Assembly (NCBI RefSeq): GCF_009760925.1
Contig: NZ_VRLV01000005.1
Span: forward strand, 186,001-250,000
Direction of reading: 5' to 3'
DNA length: 64,000 nt
Origin: Nonomuraea typhae
GTDB taxonomy: Bacteria; Actinomycetota; Actinomycetes; Streptosporangiales; Streptosporangiaceae
In this document: one piece after another, positions 16,154 to 24,529 of the stretch
Position numbering within the stretch: position 1 is the first letter of the stretch
How the letters are laid out: each line of letters starts with the position of its first letter
The notes under the pieces: generated by a model
Seen by the model: the letters and a program-made list of their open reading frames with translations, nothing else
Databases searched by the model: none
Told to the model about the DNA's origin: nothing
Position numbers and translations under genes: made by a program

Positions 16154-17944
16154 GTGCGCTGGCTCCTTGTTCTCCTGGGCGTGGCCATTCTGGCCGCAGT
16201 CGCGGCGGTGGTCCTCGTGCTGCCCTCCTCGTCGGAGAAGCCGAAGCCGGTCGCCAAACCCTCGGCCAGCCCCACCCCGAGCCTGCCGACGCCGAAGGTC
16301 AGCGAGTTCACCGACCCCTGCGGCACCTTCGACACCGACGAGAAGTACACCTACGCCGTCACCGGCTACTGGATCATGCCCAAGTCCAACCCGTGCACCT
16401 GGCGCCACCAGCTCCAGGAGATCCACCGGCTGGGCGGCGACACCGTCATCAGGATCGGGTACGGCATGCAGTACCGGCCGACCGACGACCAGGGCCGCAT
16501 CCTGCGCCGCGACAACAACCAGGTCGACGACCTCTACGCCGGCTGCGTCGAGGACGGCAAGACCTGCCGCCAGGCGGCCGACGACGACCTGAAGCGCTTC
16601 AACCCCGCCAACCGCGTCTCCCGTACCTTCGTCTACCGCACCGACGAGGCGTTCAGCCCGAGCCTGTTCCGCTGCACCGACGTGGAGAAGACCATCAAGG
16701 CCGGCAAGCGGGTCTACTACCGGATCCTCGCCCCCGAGGACGGCTCGGACGACGCCAGTTGCAACCTCTCCGTGCCCCGCAAGTACGACATGATCCTCAT
16801 CGCGGCCTCCGAGGTCGACAGCCTCACCCAGCTGCTGAACCTCGGCGACCAGTTCGGCGTCCGAGTCTTCCCCGCGCTGCCGCTGGCCCCCCGCGACTCG
16901 AAGACCCCCACCCGCGCCAACCCGCAGCACATCGGCGTCCTCACCACGCTCACCCGGCGCATCCTCCAGGACTACGGCGCCCGCTTCGAGGGCCGCGACT
17001 CCCTGGGCGGGGTCTACCAGCCCTTCGAGGTGCAGATGGGCGCCACCCTGGCCAGCAACCCCACGCTCCAGGTCTACGCCAACCAGCACAACATCGTCGA
17101 GCAGGAGCTGCCCGACAAGCCCATCCTGATCAGCCCTTACCTGGACGCCCGCAAGCGGGTGGGCTTCGGCCAGACCCCGGCCCAGGTGGCGGAGGCGTTC
17201 AAGGCGCTGGCCCGCACCGGGGTCGGCATCATCGCCCCCCAGGACAGCCGGGGCACGGGCAAGGTGGGCCTGTTCTGGCCGGACCAGCGCGACGACGAGG
17301 TGGACCCCCGCCTGCGCCCCGTGGTCGGCGAGACGACGTACGGCGACGCGTACCACGGCTCGACGCGCGACTACTACCGGGAGATGTCGATCGCCCGGGA
17401 GCAGGTGATGGCCGAGGGGTACCAGGTGGAGTTGTGGGCCAACGTGGAGGCGTTCGAGCCCTCCGGCGACCAGCCGTGCGCCCCGCAGGGCACGCGCGGG
17501 AAGACGGACAAGAAGCGCCTGGACGAGGCCGTCACGATGGCCGGCCGTTATGTACAGAAGGTCGTCTCCTATATGTGGAGCGATTTCATGACATGTGGGT
17601 CTCCGTCCCTCGAGAAGGAGATCATGAAGGACCACGAGCGGCCCATCGCCGTGGACGCCATCCGCCGAAACCGCGACATCCAGGACGGCATCGAGATCCG
17701 TGGCTACAACCTGACCGGGGGCACCGTCACCATCGAGTGGACCGGCGGCAGCAAGGAGCTCGACATCGCCGCCGTGGGCTGGCTCGACCAGAACCCGCAG
17801 GCCGGCCTGGCCGAGGGGCTCCAGACCGCCTGGGTTCCGCTGGACTGGTCGCTGGTGCCGCCGGGCGAGTGGATCCGGGTCGGGGTGAGGCTACCGTCCG
17901 GGCAGGAGACGACGGAGCCGCTCCGGGTCCGTATCAGCGTGTAA
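16154..17944 (+). CDS. Secreted or membrane-anchored DUF4434-like protein
   Basis: A 596-residue protein. Residues 1-22 form a hydrophobic signal or anchor (RWLLVLLGVAILAAVAAVVL), followed by a Lys/Pro/Ser linker to about 50 and a large extracellular domain. The segment GYWIMPKSNPCTWRHQL with GGDTVIRIGYG suggests a TIM-barrel protein of the DUF4434/glycoside-hydrolase-like type, followed by a beta-rich C-terminal domain (about 500-596). Several Cys residues fit an exported protein. It is last in the polysaccharide cluster and could trim or modify the polymer outside the cell. The family assignment is by pattern memory. Confidence 0.7.
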   Translation: MRWLLVLLGVAILAAVAAVVLVLPSSSEKPKPVAKPSASPTPSLPTPKVSEFTDPCGTFDTDEKYTYAVTGYWIMPKSNPCTWRHQLQEIHRLGGDTVIRIGYGMQYRPTDDQGRILRRDNNQVDDLYAGCVEDGKTCRQAADDDLKRFNPANRVSRTFVYRTDEAFSPSLFRCTDVEKTIKAGKRVYYRILAPEDGSDDASCNLSVPRKYDMILIAASEVDSLTQLLNLGDQFGVRVFPALPLAPRDSKTPTRANPQHIGVLTTLTRRILQDYGARFEGRDSLGGVYQPFEVQMGATLASNPTLQVYANQHNIVEQELPDKPILISPYLDARKRVGFGQTPAQVAEAFKALARTGVGIIAPQDSRGTGKVGLFWPDQRDDEVDPRLRPVVGETTYGDAYHGSTRDYYREMSIAREQVMAEGYQVELWANVEAFEPSGDQPCAPQGTRGKTDKKRLDEAVTMAGRYVQKVVSYMWSDFMTCGSPSLEKEIMKDHERPIAVDAIRRNRDIQDGIEIRGYNLTGGTVTIEWTGGSKELDIAAVGWLDQNPQAGLAEGLQTAWVPLDWSLVPPGEWIRVGVRLPSGQETTEPLRVRISV

Positions 17945-17954
17945 CGTGCGGGGC

Positions 17955-18611
17955 ATGGTCCCGAGCGTCCCGGTCAGCGTGGACCTTGTCGTGCTCACGG
18001 TGCGCTGCCAGGCGTTGTCGGCTCTGGTGTGGCGCCGCGACAACCCACCCTTTTTGAGGCGTTGGTCGGTTTCCGGCGGATTTATCCAGCTAGATGAGGA
18101 TTTGCCGGACGCTGCCCGACGTATCCTCGCAGAACGCGCAGGACTCCCCGGGGCGCCCGTCCACCTCGAGCAGCTGCAAACCTACGGCTACCCGGACCGA
18201 GACCCCCGGCAGAGAGTCCTGAGCGTGGCCTACCTGGGCCTGGCCCCCGACCTCCCCGCCTCGGAAAAGGCGCACATGGCCTGGGTCCCGGTATCCGAAC
18301 TGACCGTCATGGCCTTCGACCACCGCCGCATCATGCTGGACGGGATCGAACGCGCCCGGGCCAAACTGGAATACACCTCCTTGGGCGCGGCCTTCTGCCC
18401 GCCGGAGTTCACCGTTGCCGACCTGCGAAGGGTCTACGAAATCGTCTGGGGCCGCAGCCTGGACCCGAGAAACTTCCATCGCAAGGTCACCAAGGCAGAA
18501 GGCTTCCTGATGGAAACCGGCCAATCCACCACCCGCGACGGCGGCCGCCCCGCCAAACTCTACAAACGCGGCCCCGCCGAACTCCTCCACCCTCCCATGC
18601 TCCGCTCCTGA
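17955..18611 (+). CDS. NrtR-like Nudix-related regulator
   Basis: A 218-residue protein with an N-terminal Nudix-like domain (about 1-135) and a C-terminal winged helix (about 150-218; FTVADLRRVYEIVWG, NFHRKV, GRPAKLYK) as in NrtR repressors of NAD metabolism. The Nudix box GFIQLDE...RILAERAGL keeps the overall shape, but the catalytic RE and EE positions read RI and ER, so hydrolysis should be lost and only ligand sensing remain. An in-frame GTG at 17946 is an alternative start. No NAD-pathway gene adjoins it, so the target is unknown. Confidence 0.85.
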   Translation: MVPSVPVSVDLVVLTVRCQALSALVWRRDNPPFLRRWSVSGGFIQLDEDLPDAARRILAERAGLPGAPVHLEQLQTYGYPDRDPRQRVLSVAYLGLAPDLPASEKAHMAWVPVSELTVMAFDHRRIMLDGIERARAKLEYTSLGAAFCPPEFTVADLRRVYEIVWGRSLDPRNFHRKVTKAEGFLMETGQSTTRDGGRPAKLYKRGPAELLHPPMLRS

Positions 18612-18689
18612 CCCTCGGAAGCCGGGACGGGTCCCGCCCGGGCCGGGCTAGCGTGCGGTCGTGTCCGCAGCCGCATCCCGGAGGTGTCC

Positions 18690-19145
18690 ATGGACCCCGC
18701 CAGCCACTCGGCCTTCCCCGCTGCCCCGATGCCCGGCGGCGCCCGGGTGACACTCGTCATCCACTGGTTACAGGCGCTCATCTTCGCCGCCGCCACCGTG
18801 AGCTCCGCCCTGAGGGTGCTGGACCACCTCGGCCGCAACCGGTCGGTGTACAGCCAGGTGGTGCTCTTCGACATGCTCACCGCCATATTCGGCGCCGGCG
18901 TCACCGTCGCCCTCGCCGTCGCCTTGGTGTGGCTCCACCGGCGCTGGGGGCGCACCGTCGCGGTGGTGGTGCAGTGGGTGTTGGCGGTCGTCTACGCACT
19001 CTCCTTCGTCCTGAGCCTGGTCGGCCTGTTCGTCGCCGGCGGCGCCTTCCTCGGCCTCGTGGTGACCACCCTCATGAGCGCGCTGCCGGTCACGGCACTC
19101 GTCCTGCTGTACAAGCCGGCCATCTCCGCCTGGTTCCGAGGCTGA
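18690..19145 (+). CDS. Four-helix membrane protein of unknown function
   Basis: A 151-residue protein with four predicted transmembrane helices at about residues 22-42, 55-78, 86-108 and 112-135, and short loops. A GGAGG site lies 5 nt before the ATG at 18690; the GTG at 18684 is less likely because it overlaps that site. No catalytic motif is seen. The N-terminal Pro/Ala-rich stretch followed by paired helices is common in small actinobacterial membrane proteins. Confidence 0.75.
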   Translation: MDPASHSAFPAAPMPGGARVTLVIHWLQALIFAAATVSSALRVLDHLGRNRSVYSQVVLFDMLTAIFGAGVTVALAVALVWLHRRWGRTVAVVVQWVLAVVYALSFVLSLVGLFVAGGAFLGLVVTTLMSALPVTALVLLYKPAISAWFRG

Positions 19146-19224
19146 GTTCTCGCATCCGGCCTTGATCGGTGCCATCGGGACGACTACCCTGAGCGCCGTT
19201 CAACTGAAAGGCGGGGGACCGACG

Positions 19225-19542
19225 ATGAGCGCGGAAGAGGATTTTCAGCAGGTCGGCGCCGAGCTGGCCGACCTGGGGGTACGAATCTCCAGGATGATGG
19301 GCAGTCCCGCGCTCAAGGATCAGGCGGGGAAGGTCTTCGCAAGCCTGCAGCGCGACGGCGCGATGGTGTTCCGGCTGGTCAGAGACACCCCCGAGCACAC
19401 GGCAGCGCTCAAGCTGCCCGGGGCTCGCCTGTTCGACCCCTCGGGGCAGGGCAGGGCCGTGAAGGACTGGGTCGTCGTCCCCCACTCCTCGGTCGCGACC
19501 TGGACGGACCTGGCCGAGGCCGCCCTCAGCCGCCCACGCTGA
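19225..19542 (+). CDS. Small cytoplasmic protein, possibly DUF5519-like
   Basis: A 105-residue soluble protein starting at an ATG with a GGGGGA site. The end of the protein (PGARLFDPSGQGRAVKDW, then VVVP and a Trp-rich helix) resembles the luciferase-domain-like family DUF5519, but the match is by eye and weak. It sits between a membrane protein and an acetyltransferase in the same orientation, with gaps of 79 and 54 bp, so cotranscription is possible but not shown. Confidence 0.65.
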   Translation: MSAEEDFQQVGAELADLGVRISRMMGSPALKDQAGKVFASLQRDGAMVFRLVRDTPEHTAALKLPGARLFDPSGQGRAVKDWVVVPHSSVATWTDLAEAALSRPR

Positions 19543-19596
19543 CCGCCGGGGAAACGCGGTTTGCCGCCGCAGCGCCGGGCCGGATAGGAAGCCTGC

Positions 19597-20145
19597 ATGC
19601 TCAAAGGGAACAAGGTGGGGCTCAGAGCCCGGCATGAGGAAGACATCCCGGTCTTGCGGGCCGAGCTCTTCGACGACGTGGTCAACTCCGCACGGGCCGA
19701 CAGCCAGCCGTGGCGGCCCATCACGCCCGGCTCGAAGGACCCGCGGCTCGTGGTGGACGACACGCAGCAAGGGCTCGTCCCGTTCTCGGTGGTGGAGCTG
19801 GAGGGCGGCACGCTGATCGGCGCGGCGACGCTGTGGGGCATCGACACCCACCACCGGTCCGCGCACGTCGGGCTGGGCCTGCTGCCGGCCGCCCGCGGCA
19901 AGGGCTACGGCACCGACGTGGTCGCGGTGTTGTGCCACTACGGGTTCGTCGTGCGCAGCCTGCATCGGCTGCAGATCGAGACGCTGGCGGACAACCACGC
20001 GATGCTGCGCTCGGCCGAGCGCAACGGTTTCGTCCGCGAGGGCGTACTGCGCTCCTCGGCCTGGGTGATGGGCGAGTTCTTGGACGAGGTGTTGCTCGGG
20101 CTCCTCGTCCAGGACTGGAAGCCGGACTCGAAGGCCATCCTCTGA
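19597..20145 (+). CDS. GNAT N-acetyltransferase (RimJ/RimL-like)
   Basis: A 182-residue GNAT-fold enzyme. The acetyl-CoA pyrophosphate loop reads LLPAARGKGYGTD at about 92-104 (the R/Q-x-x-G-x-G/A motif). IETLADNHAMLRSAERNGF with the downstream GVLR is the RimJ/RimL-type C-terminal signature. Acceptors of this group are protein N-termini, antibiotics or small amines. No partner gene nearby identifies the acceptor. Confidence 0.9.
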   Translation: MLKGNKVGLRARHEEDIPVLRAELFDDVVNSARADSQPWRPITPGSKDPRLVVDDTQQGLVPFSVVELEGGTLIGAATLWGIDTHHRSAHVGLGLLPAARGKGYGTDVVAVLCHYGFVVRSLHRLQIETLADNHAMLRSAERNGFVREGVLRSSAWVMGEFLDEVLLGLLVQDWKPDSKAIL

Positions 20146-20237
20146 TCCTCATGTTCGGGGCGCGTGCCCAACGCCGACCAGACGATCAGGGAGTACAAGG
20201 TCGACGGGGTGCTCCCGCCGTACGGCCCCGCTCCGGG

Positions 20238-20867
20238 TCAATCTAGTCCCATCACGCTTTCTCCGGGTGGTGTACGGCCGGCCAGGGCGGTGAGGCCGGC
20301 GGTCGTGGCGGTGGCCAGGTTGGTGATCGTCGTGTCGTCGACGTGCTGGTGGAAGAGGTACAGGGCGGCCACGTGGGAGCCGATCAGCAGCAGGTGGGCG
20401 ATCGCGGGGTCGACGGGCCGGGCCAGTTCGCCGCGGGCCACGGCGCGCTGGATGATCTCGGCCAGGCCGGCGAGTTCGGGGGCCTGGAAGTGGTCCTGGA
20501 ATCGGGTGACCAGCTCGGGATTAACGGCGAGTTCGCTCATCAGGGCCGGTGCCACATGGCGGGATGCCGGGGCGGCCAGGAGGGTGTGGTACGTGCGGGC
20601 CAGCTCCAGCAGGTCTCCGTGCAGCGAGCCGGTGTCGGGCAGCGGGGGCGGCCACTGGCCGTGGACCGTGGCGATGAACGCCATCTCGGCCTTGGAGGCG
20701 TAGCGCCGGTAGATCGCCGCCTTGCCCACCCCGGCGCGGGCCGCGACCTGGTCGATGGTCAGGGCCGGGTAACCGGCCTCGTCGATGAGCTCGCGGGCGG
20801 TCTCCAGGATTTTGTGATCCACGCGACTGTCTCGGGGCCGCCCACCCCGTTGATTTCTCGCTGCCAT
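20238..20867 (-). CDS. TetR-family transcriptional regulator
   Basis: A 209-residue repressor with a TetR HTH at about residues 15-60 (LTIDQVAARAGVGKAAIYRRYASKAEM) and a C-terminal ligand domain. The ATG at 20867 is preferred; the longer open frame would run through the operator region. It is divergent from a DUF2867 gene, 50 bp away, and the gap holds an array of four CGGAAC-type half-sites, so it probably represses both. Confidence 0.9.
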   Translation of the reverse strand: MAARNQRGGRPRDSRVDHKILETARELIDEAGYPALTIDQVAARAGVGKAAIYRRYASKAEMAFIATVHGQWPPPLPDTGSLHGDLLELARTYHTLLAAPASRHVAPALMSELAVNPELVTRFQDHFQAPELAGLAEIIQRAVARGELARPVDPAIAHLLLIGSHVAALYLFHQHVDDTTITNLATATTAGLTALAGRTPPGESVMGLD

Positions 20868-20879
20868 GCCTGCATGATA

Positions 20880-20909
20880 CGGAACATGAGTACCGGAACT
20901 GTAGTTTCG
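20880..20909. promoter_or_regulatory. Tandem TetR operator with four half-sites
   Basis: Two overlapping imperfect palindromes are present: CGGAAC-ATGA-GTACCG (20880-20895) and CGGAACT-GT-AGTTTCG (20894-20909). All four half-sites are variants of CGGAAC(T). They fill the divergent TetR/DUF2867 promoter, consistent with two TetR dimers binding side by side. Confidence 0.55.
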
Positions 20910-20917
20910 TAATCGCG

Positions 20918-21508
20918 ATGAGACTCCCCAAAAGCGCACACGCCGAACAGCCGTGGCGCATCCACGAGTTCACCCGAGATTTCCGGATCGAGGATGTCTG
21001 GTCCTTCCGCACCCCCGGCGCCGGGCCGGACGACTTCCCCGTGATGCTCGCCGCGTTGCGGGTGGCCTACGACACCGTCAAGGAGCCGGCCGTGGTCCGG
21101 TTCCTGTTCGCGGTGCGCTGGAAGCTCGGCGCCCTGCTGGGCTGGGACACGCCCAAGGCGGGCCTGGGCGGGCGGGTTTCCTCGCTCCGCGACCGCCTGC
21201 CGGACGACCTCGCCCGGACGGCGGACGGCGCCGCCCCCTGCTCCGACCCGTTCACCGAGGTGTACCTGCTCGACAGGGAGGCCGCCCGTGAGCTGGCGAA
21301 CAGGACCGTCCACGACATCATGCACCTCGGCTGGGTGCCGGCCGGCGACGGCGGATACGAACTGCGAATGGCGGCCCTGGTCAAGCCCAACGGCCTGTTC
21401 GGGCGGCTCTACATGGCCCTGATAGCGCCCTTCCGCTACTGGATCGTCTATCCGGCCCTCACCCGCCAATGGGAACGCGCCTGGCGAGACCGCGCCCTGC
21501 TCCTCTGA
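20918..21508 (+). CDS. DUF2867-family protein
   Basis: A 196-residue protein of the DUF2867 type, recognised from the RVAYDTVKEPAVVRFLFAVRWKLG-like region (about 45-70), the EVYLLDREAAREL stretch and the C-terminal LYMALIAPFRYWIVYP. It has amphipathic helices but no clear membrane anchor. Function of the family is unknown. The divergent TetR and shared operator imply that it is induced by a ligand, which may be its substrate. Confidence 0.8.
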   Translation: MRLPKSAHAEQPWRIHEFTRDFRIEDVWSFRTPGAGPDDFPVMLAALRVAYDTVKEPAVVRFLFAVRWKLGALLGWDTPKAGLGGRVSSLRDRLPDDLARTADGAAPCSDPFTEVYLLDREAARELANRTVHDIMHLGWVPAGDGGYELRMAALVKPNGLFGRLYMALIAPFRYWIVYPALTRQWERAWRDRALLL

Positions 21509-21543
21509 AGCCGGATTATCCGCAACGGACCTAAGATGGCGGC

Positions 21544-22026
21544 ATGACTGCCATGGCGCCAGCGCGTACCAGCACCGACCTGTCGTTCCTGCTCGACCAC
21601 ACCAGCCACGTCCTGCGCAGCCGGATGGCGGCGGCGCTGGCCGAGATCGGGCTGACGGCGCGGATGCACTGCGTGCTGGTCCACGCGCTGGAGGAGGAGC
21701 GCACCCAGATCCAGCTGGCCGAGATCGGGGACATGGACAAGACCACCATGGTCGTCACCGTCGACGCGCTGGAGAAGGAGGGGCTGGCGGAGCGGCGGCC
21801 GTCGAGCACGGACCGGCGGGCGCGGATCATCGCGGTCACCGACAAGGGCGCCGAGGTGGCCAAGCGCAGTCAGGTGATCGTGGATCGGGTGCATCGGGAC
21901 GCCATCGACTCCCTGCCGGACGACGAGCGGGAGGTGCTGGTGCGGGCGCTCACGCGGCTGTCCAGGGAGCATCTCGGCACGCCGGTCGAGGCGCCTCAGG
22001 TGGTACGGCGGGCTCGCCAGAAATAG
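21544..22026 (+). CDS. MarR-family regulator of an efflux pump
   Basis: A 160-residue MarR protein with the HTH at about 55-80 (LAEIGDMDKTTMVVTVDAL) and the wing motif SSTDRRARIIAVTDKG. It is followed after 74 bp by a drug-efflux-type MFS gene on the same strand. The AT-rich gap suggests a second promoter with an operator. Repression of the pump and relief by its substrate is the usual arrangement. Confidence 0.9.
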   Translation: MTAMAPARTSTDLSFLLDHTSHVLRSRMAAALAEIGLTARMHCVLVHALEEERTQIQLAEIGDMDKTTMVVTVDALEKEGLAERRPSSTDRRARIIAVTDKGAEVAKRSQVIVDRVHRDAIDSLPDDEREVLVRALTRLSREHLGTPVEAPQVVRRARQK

Positions 22027-22100
22027 GTTCACAAAGGATCGTCTACAACAAAACTATCTGCTACGGTTCCTCTTGTTCCTATCGAACGGGAGAAACCGAT

Positions 22101-23501
22101 ATGTCTCGTTGGCTAGCACTCATCGTGCTTTCGTCCGCCGCGTTGATGACCATCCTCGACGGCAGCATCGTCACCGTGGCGATGCCCGCCATCCAGCGCG
22201 AACTCGGGTTCTCGCCCGCCGAGCTGAGCTGGACCGTGAACGCCTACCTGATCCCCTTCGGCGGCCTGCTCCTCCTCGCCGGACGGCTGGGCGACCTGAT
22301 CGGGCGCAAGACGATGTTCCTGGCCGGCAACGCGGTCTTCACCGCCGCCTCCCTGCTGGCGGGCCTGGCCACCGGCCCCGGGATGCTGGTGGCCGCCCGG
22401 TTCCTGCAAGGGGTGGGCAGCGCCATGGCCTCCGCGGTCGTGCTCGGGATCCTGGTGACGCTCTTCTCCGAGCCGAAGGAACGGGCGAAGGCGATCGGGG
22501 TGTTCGCCTTCACCGGCGCCGCCGGAGCCTCGATCGGCCAGGTCGTGGGCGGGGTGCTCACCGACGCGCTGAGCTGGAACTGGATCTTCTTCATCAACCT
22601 GCCGATCGGGCTGGTGACCGTCCTGCTCGCCATCCCGGCCCTTCCCGGCGACCGCGGGCTCGGGCTGTCGGCCGGCGCGGACGTGATCGGCGCGCTGCTC
22701 GTCACGGCCGGCCTCATGCTCGGCATCTACACCGCCGTCAAGATCGAGGAGTACGGCTGGCTGTCCGGGCACACCCTGGGCCTGGGCGCGCTGACGGTGG
22801 TCCTGCTGGCCGGGTTCGTCGCCCGCCAGGCCACGGCCAGGGCGCCGCTGATGCCGCTGCGGATCTTCCGTTCGCGCAACGTCGTCGGCGGCAACCTCGC
22901 CCAGATCCTCAGCCTGTCCGCCATGTTCGCCTTCCAGGTGATCGTCGCCCTCTACATGCAGCGGGTCCTGAGCTACGGGGCGCTGCAGACCGGCCTGGCG
23001 ATGCTGCCCGCGGCCGTGGCCATCGGCGGGATCTCGCTGTTCGTCTCCGCCCGGCTCAACACCCGCTTCGGCGAGCGCAACGTGCTGCTGGCCGGGCTGG
23101 TGCTGCTGGTGGCGGCGATGGCCTGGCTGACCAGGGTGCCCGTCGCCGCGAACTACACCACCGACCTGCTCCCGGTCATGCTGCTGATCGCGGGCGGCGG
23201 GCTGGTGCTCCCAGCCCTGACCACGCTCGGCATGTCGGGCGCGAACGCCGACGACGCCGGCCTGGCCTCGGGGGTCTTCAACACCACGCAGCAGATCGGC
23301 ATGGCGCTCGGCGTCGCGCTGCTGTCCACGCTGGCCGCCGCCGAGACCAAGGGCGCCCTGGCGGGGGGTGCGACGGAGGCGGTGGCGCTGACCGGCGGGT
23401 ACCGGCTGGCCTTCACCATCTCGGCCGGGCTGCTCGTGGCCGCGTTCGTCCTGTCGGTGGTGGTCCTGCGCCAGCCCAAGGAGTCGACGGTCAGGGCTTG
23501 A
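22101..23501 (+). CDS. MFS drug transporter (DHA2/EmrB-like)
   Basis: A 466-residue major facilitator with 14 predicted helices. Motif A-type GRLGDLIGRKTMF is at about 60-72, the conserved ILDGSIVTVAMPAIQ in helix 1 and the motif C-like GAAGASIGQVVGGVL near 140-155. This family exports hydrophobic drugs in exchange for protons. The upstream MarR is its probable repressor. The 3' end overlaps the convergent NTF2-like gene by 11 bp. Confidence 0.93.
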   Translation: MSRWLALIVLSSAALMTILDGSIVTVAMPAIQRELGFSPAELSWTVNAYLIPFGGLLLLAGRLGDLIGRKTMFLAGNAVFTAASLLAGLATGPGMLVAARFLQGVGSAMASAVVLGILVTLFSEPKERAKAIGVFAFTGAAGASIGQVVGGVLTDALSWNWIFFINLPIGLVTVLLAIPALPGDRGLGLSAGADVIGALLVTAGLMLGIYTAVKIEEYGWLSGHTLGLGALTVVLLAGFVARQATARAPLMPLRIFRSRNVVGGNLAQILSLSAMFAFQVIVALYMQRVLSYGALQTGLAMLPAAVAIGGISLFVSARLNTRFGERNVLLAGLVLLVAAMAWLTRVPVAANYTTDLLPVMLLIAGGGLVLPALTTLGMSGANADDAGLASGVFNTTQQIGMALGVALLSTLAAAETKGALAGGATEAVALTGGYRLAFTISAGLLVAAFVLSVVVLRQPKESTVRA

Positions 23502-24489
23502 TCAGGCCGAACAGCTTCTGGATCTTCTCCTGGTCGGCGATCAGCGGGAGCGAGTCGAAGGTCAGGGACCAGTCCGTCACCCTGCCGCCCTTCGTGCCGA
23601 ACCGCTCGATGATGCCGAACCCGAGCGTCCTGCCCTGGGCGTCCACCTCGCCGTGCGTCTCCACGTAGGTGGCGCTGCGGGTGCGGATCACCTGGCCGGG
23701 CGCCAGCTTGGGGGCGGCGAACAGGCTGACGAGCTTCCTGACGTACTCCAGCTTGGCCGCCCCTGTGTACAGCTTGCGAGAGCCGAGGCCCGGACCCGAC
23801 AGCGGCGCGTCGCCCGTCGCCGCGACCAGCGCCTCGGCGTCGCGCGCCGTCCACAAGGCGGCCCGCCCGAGCAGTCCCCGGGCCGGAGCCGCCGGAGCCG
23901 CCGATGCCGCCGAGGCGCCGGGACGGTCGTGGATGCCCCCGAACGGGTCGCCCAGCTCCATCTCCGGCGGCGCGATCGGGTTGAACCAGGCGAACCTGTC
24001 GTAGTACCGGCGCCCCTGGACGACGTCCCCCTTGTCATTGATCACCACGCGGTACATGGACGGGTACCTGATCGGCGTGCCGTTGATCTCGACGGAGTTG
24101 TCGGCCGAGTAGAAGACGGTGTTCTCGCCGGCCGCCACCCGGGACGGGACGAACCTGAAGGAGGGCACCAGGCCGAGCGTCCTCCTGATGGCCGGCTCGA
24201 TGTTCGCCCAGCCGTGGATCACGGGGGAGCCCGCCTCCCACAGCGTGGCGTCGGGGGCGAACTCCGCGCGGTAGGCCGCGATCCGCTTCTCCATGCTCTT
24301 CGTGCCGTCGGGCAGGATCTCGTAGGTGGGGGTGGCGCCGAACGTCGTCTGCCGCTCGATGTGCGAGGCGGCGGCCGGGGTGAGCCGCCCCTCGACCGGG
24401 ACGGACTCGGCGTGGACCGGCCCCGCCGCCAGGACGACCGCCAGCGCGGCCGTGCTCAGCACCCACGTCTTCTTCGTCATCGCGTTCAT
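23491..24489 (-). CDS. Secreted protein with two NTF2/SnoaL-like domains
   Basis: A 332-residue exported protein. Residues 1-27 are a Sec signal peptide (TKKTWVLSTAALAVVLA, cut after VHA). Two NTF2-like cone domains follow at about 45-170 (YRAEFAPDATLWEAGSP) and 205-330 (LWTARDAEALVAATG, IERFGTKGGRVTDWS), joined by an Ala/Pro linker near 185. Such folds bind or cyclise small hydrophobic molecules; a catalytic activity cannot be assigned. An internal Met4 may be the true start. The gene is convergent with the MFS pump. Confidence 0.75.
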   Translation of the reverse strand: MNAMTKKTWVLSTAALAVVLAAGPVHAESVPVEGRLTPAAASHIERQTTFGATPTYEILPDGTKSMEKRIAAYRAEFAPDATLWEAGSPVIHGWANIEPAIRRTLGLVPSFRFVPSRVAAGENTVFYSADNSVEINGTPIRYPSMYRVVINDKGDVVQGRRYYDRFAWFNPIAPPEMELGDPFGGIHDRPGASAASAAPAAPARGLLGRAALWTARDAEALVAATGDAPLSGPGLGSRKLYTGAAKLEYVRKLVSLFAAPKLAPGQVIRTRSATYVETHGEVDAQGRTLGFGIIERFGTKGGRVTDWSLTFDSLPLIADQEKIQKLFGLIKP

Positions 24490-24529
24490 GGGGAAGACGC
24501 TAGGGATCGGGGCGGCGGGCCCGAATCCG

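Noticed and set aside
22073..23668. Long plus-strand frame of 531 codons overlapping the MFS gene
   Set aside because: It is an Arg/Gly-rich shadow of the 22101-23501 transporter in another frame, with no domain signature.
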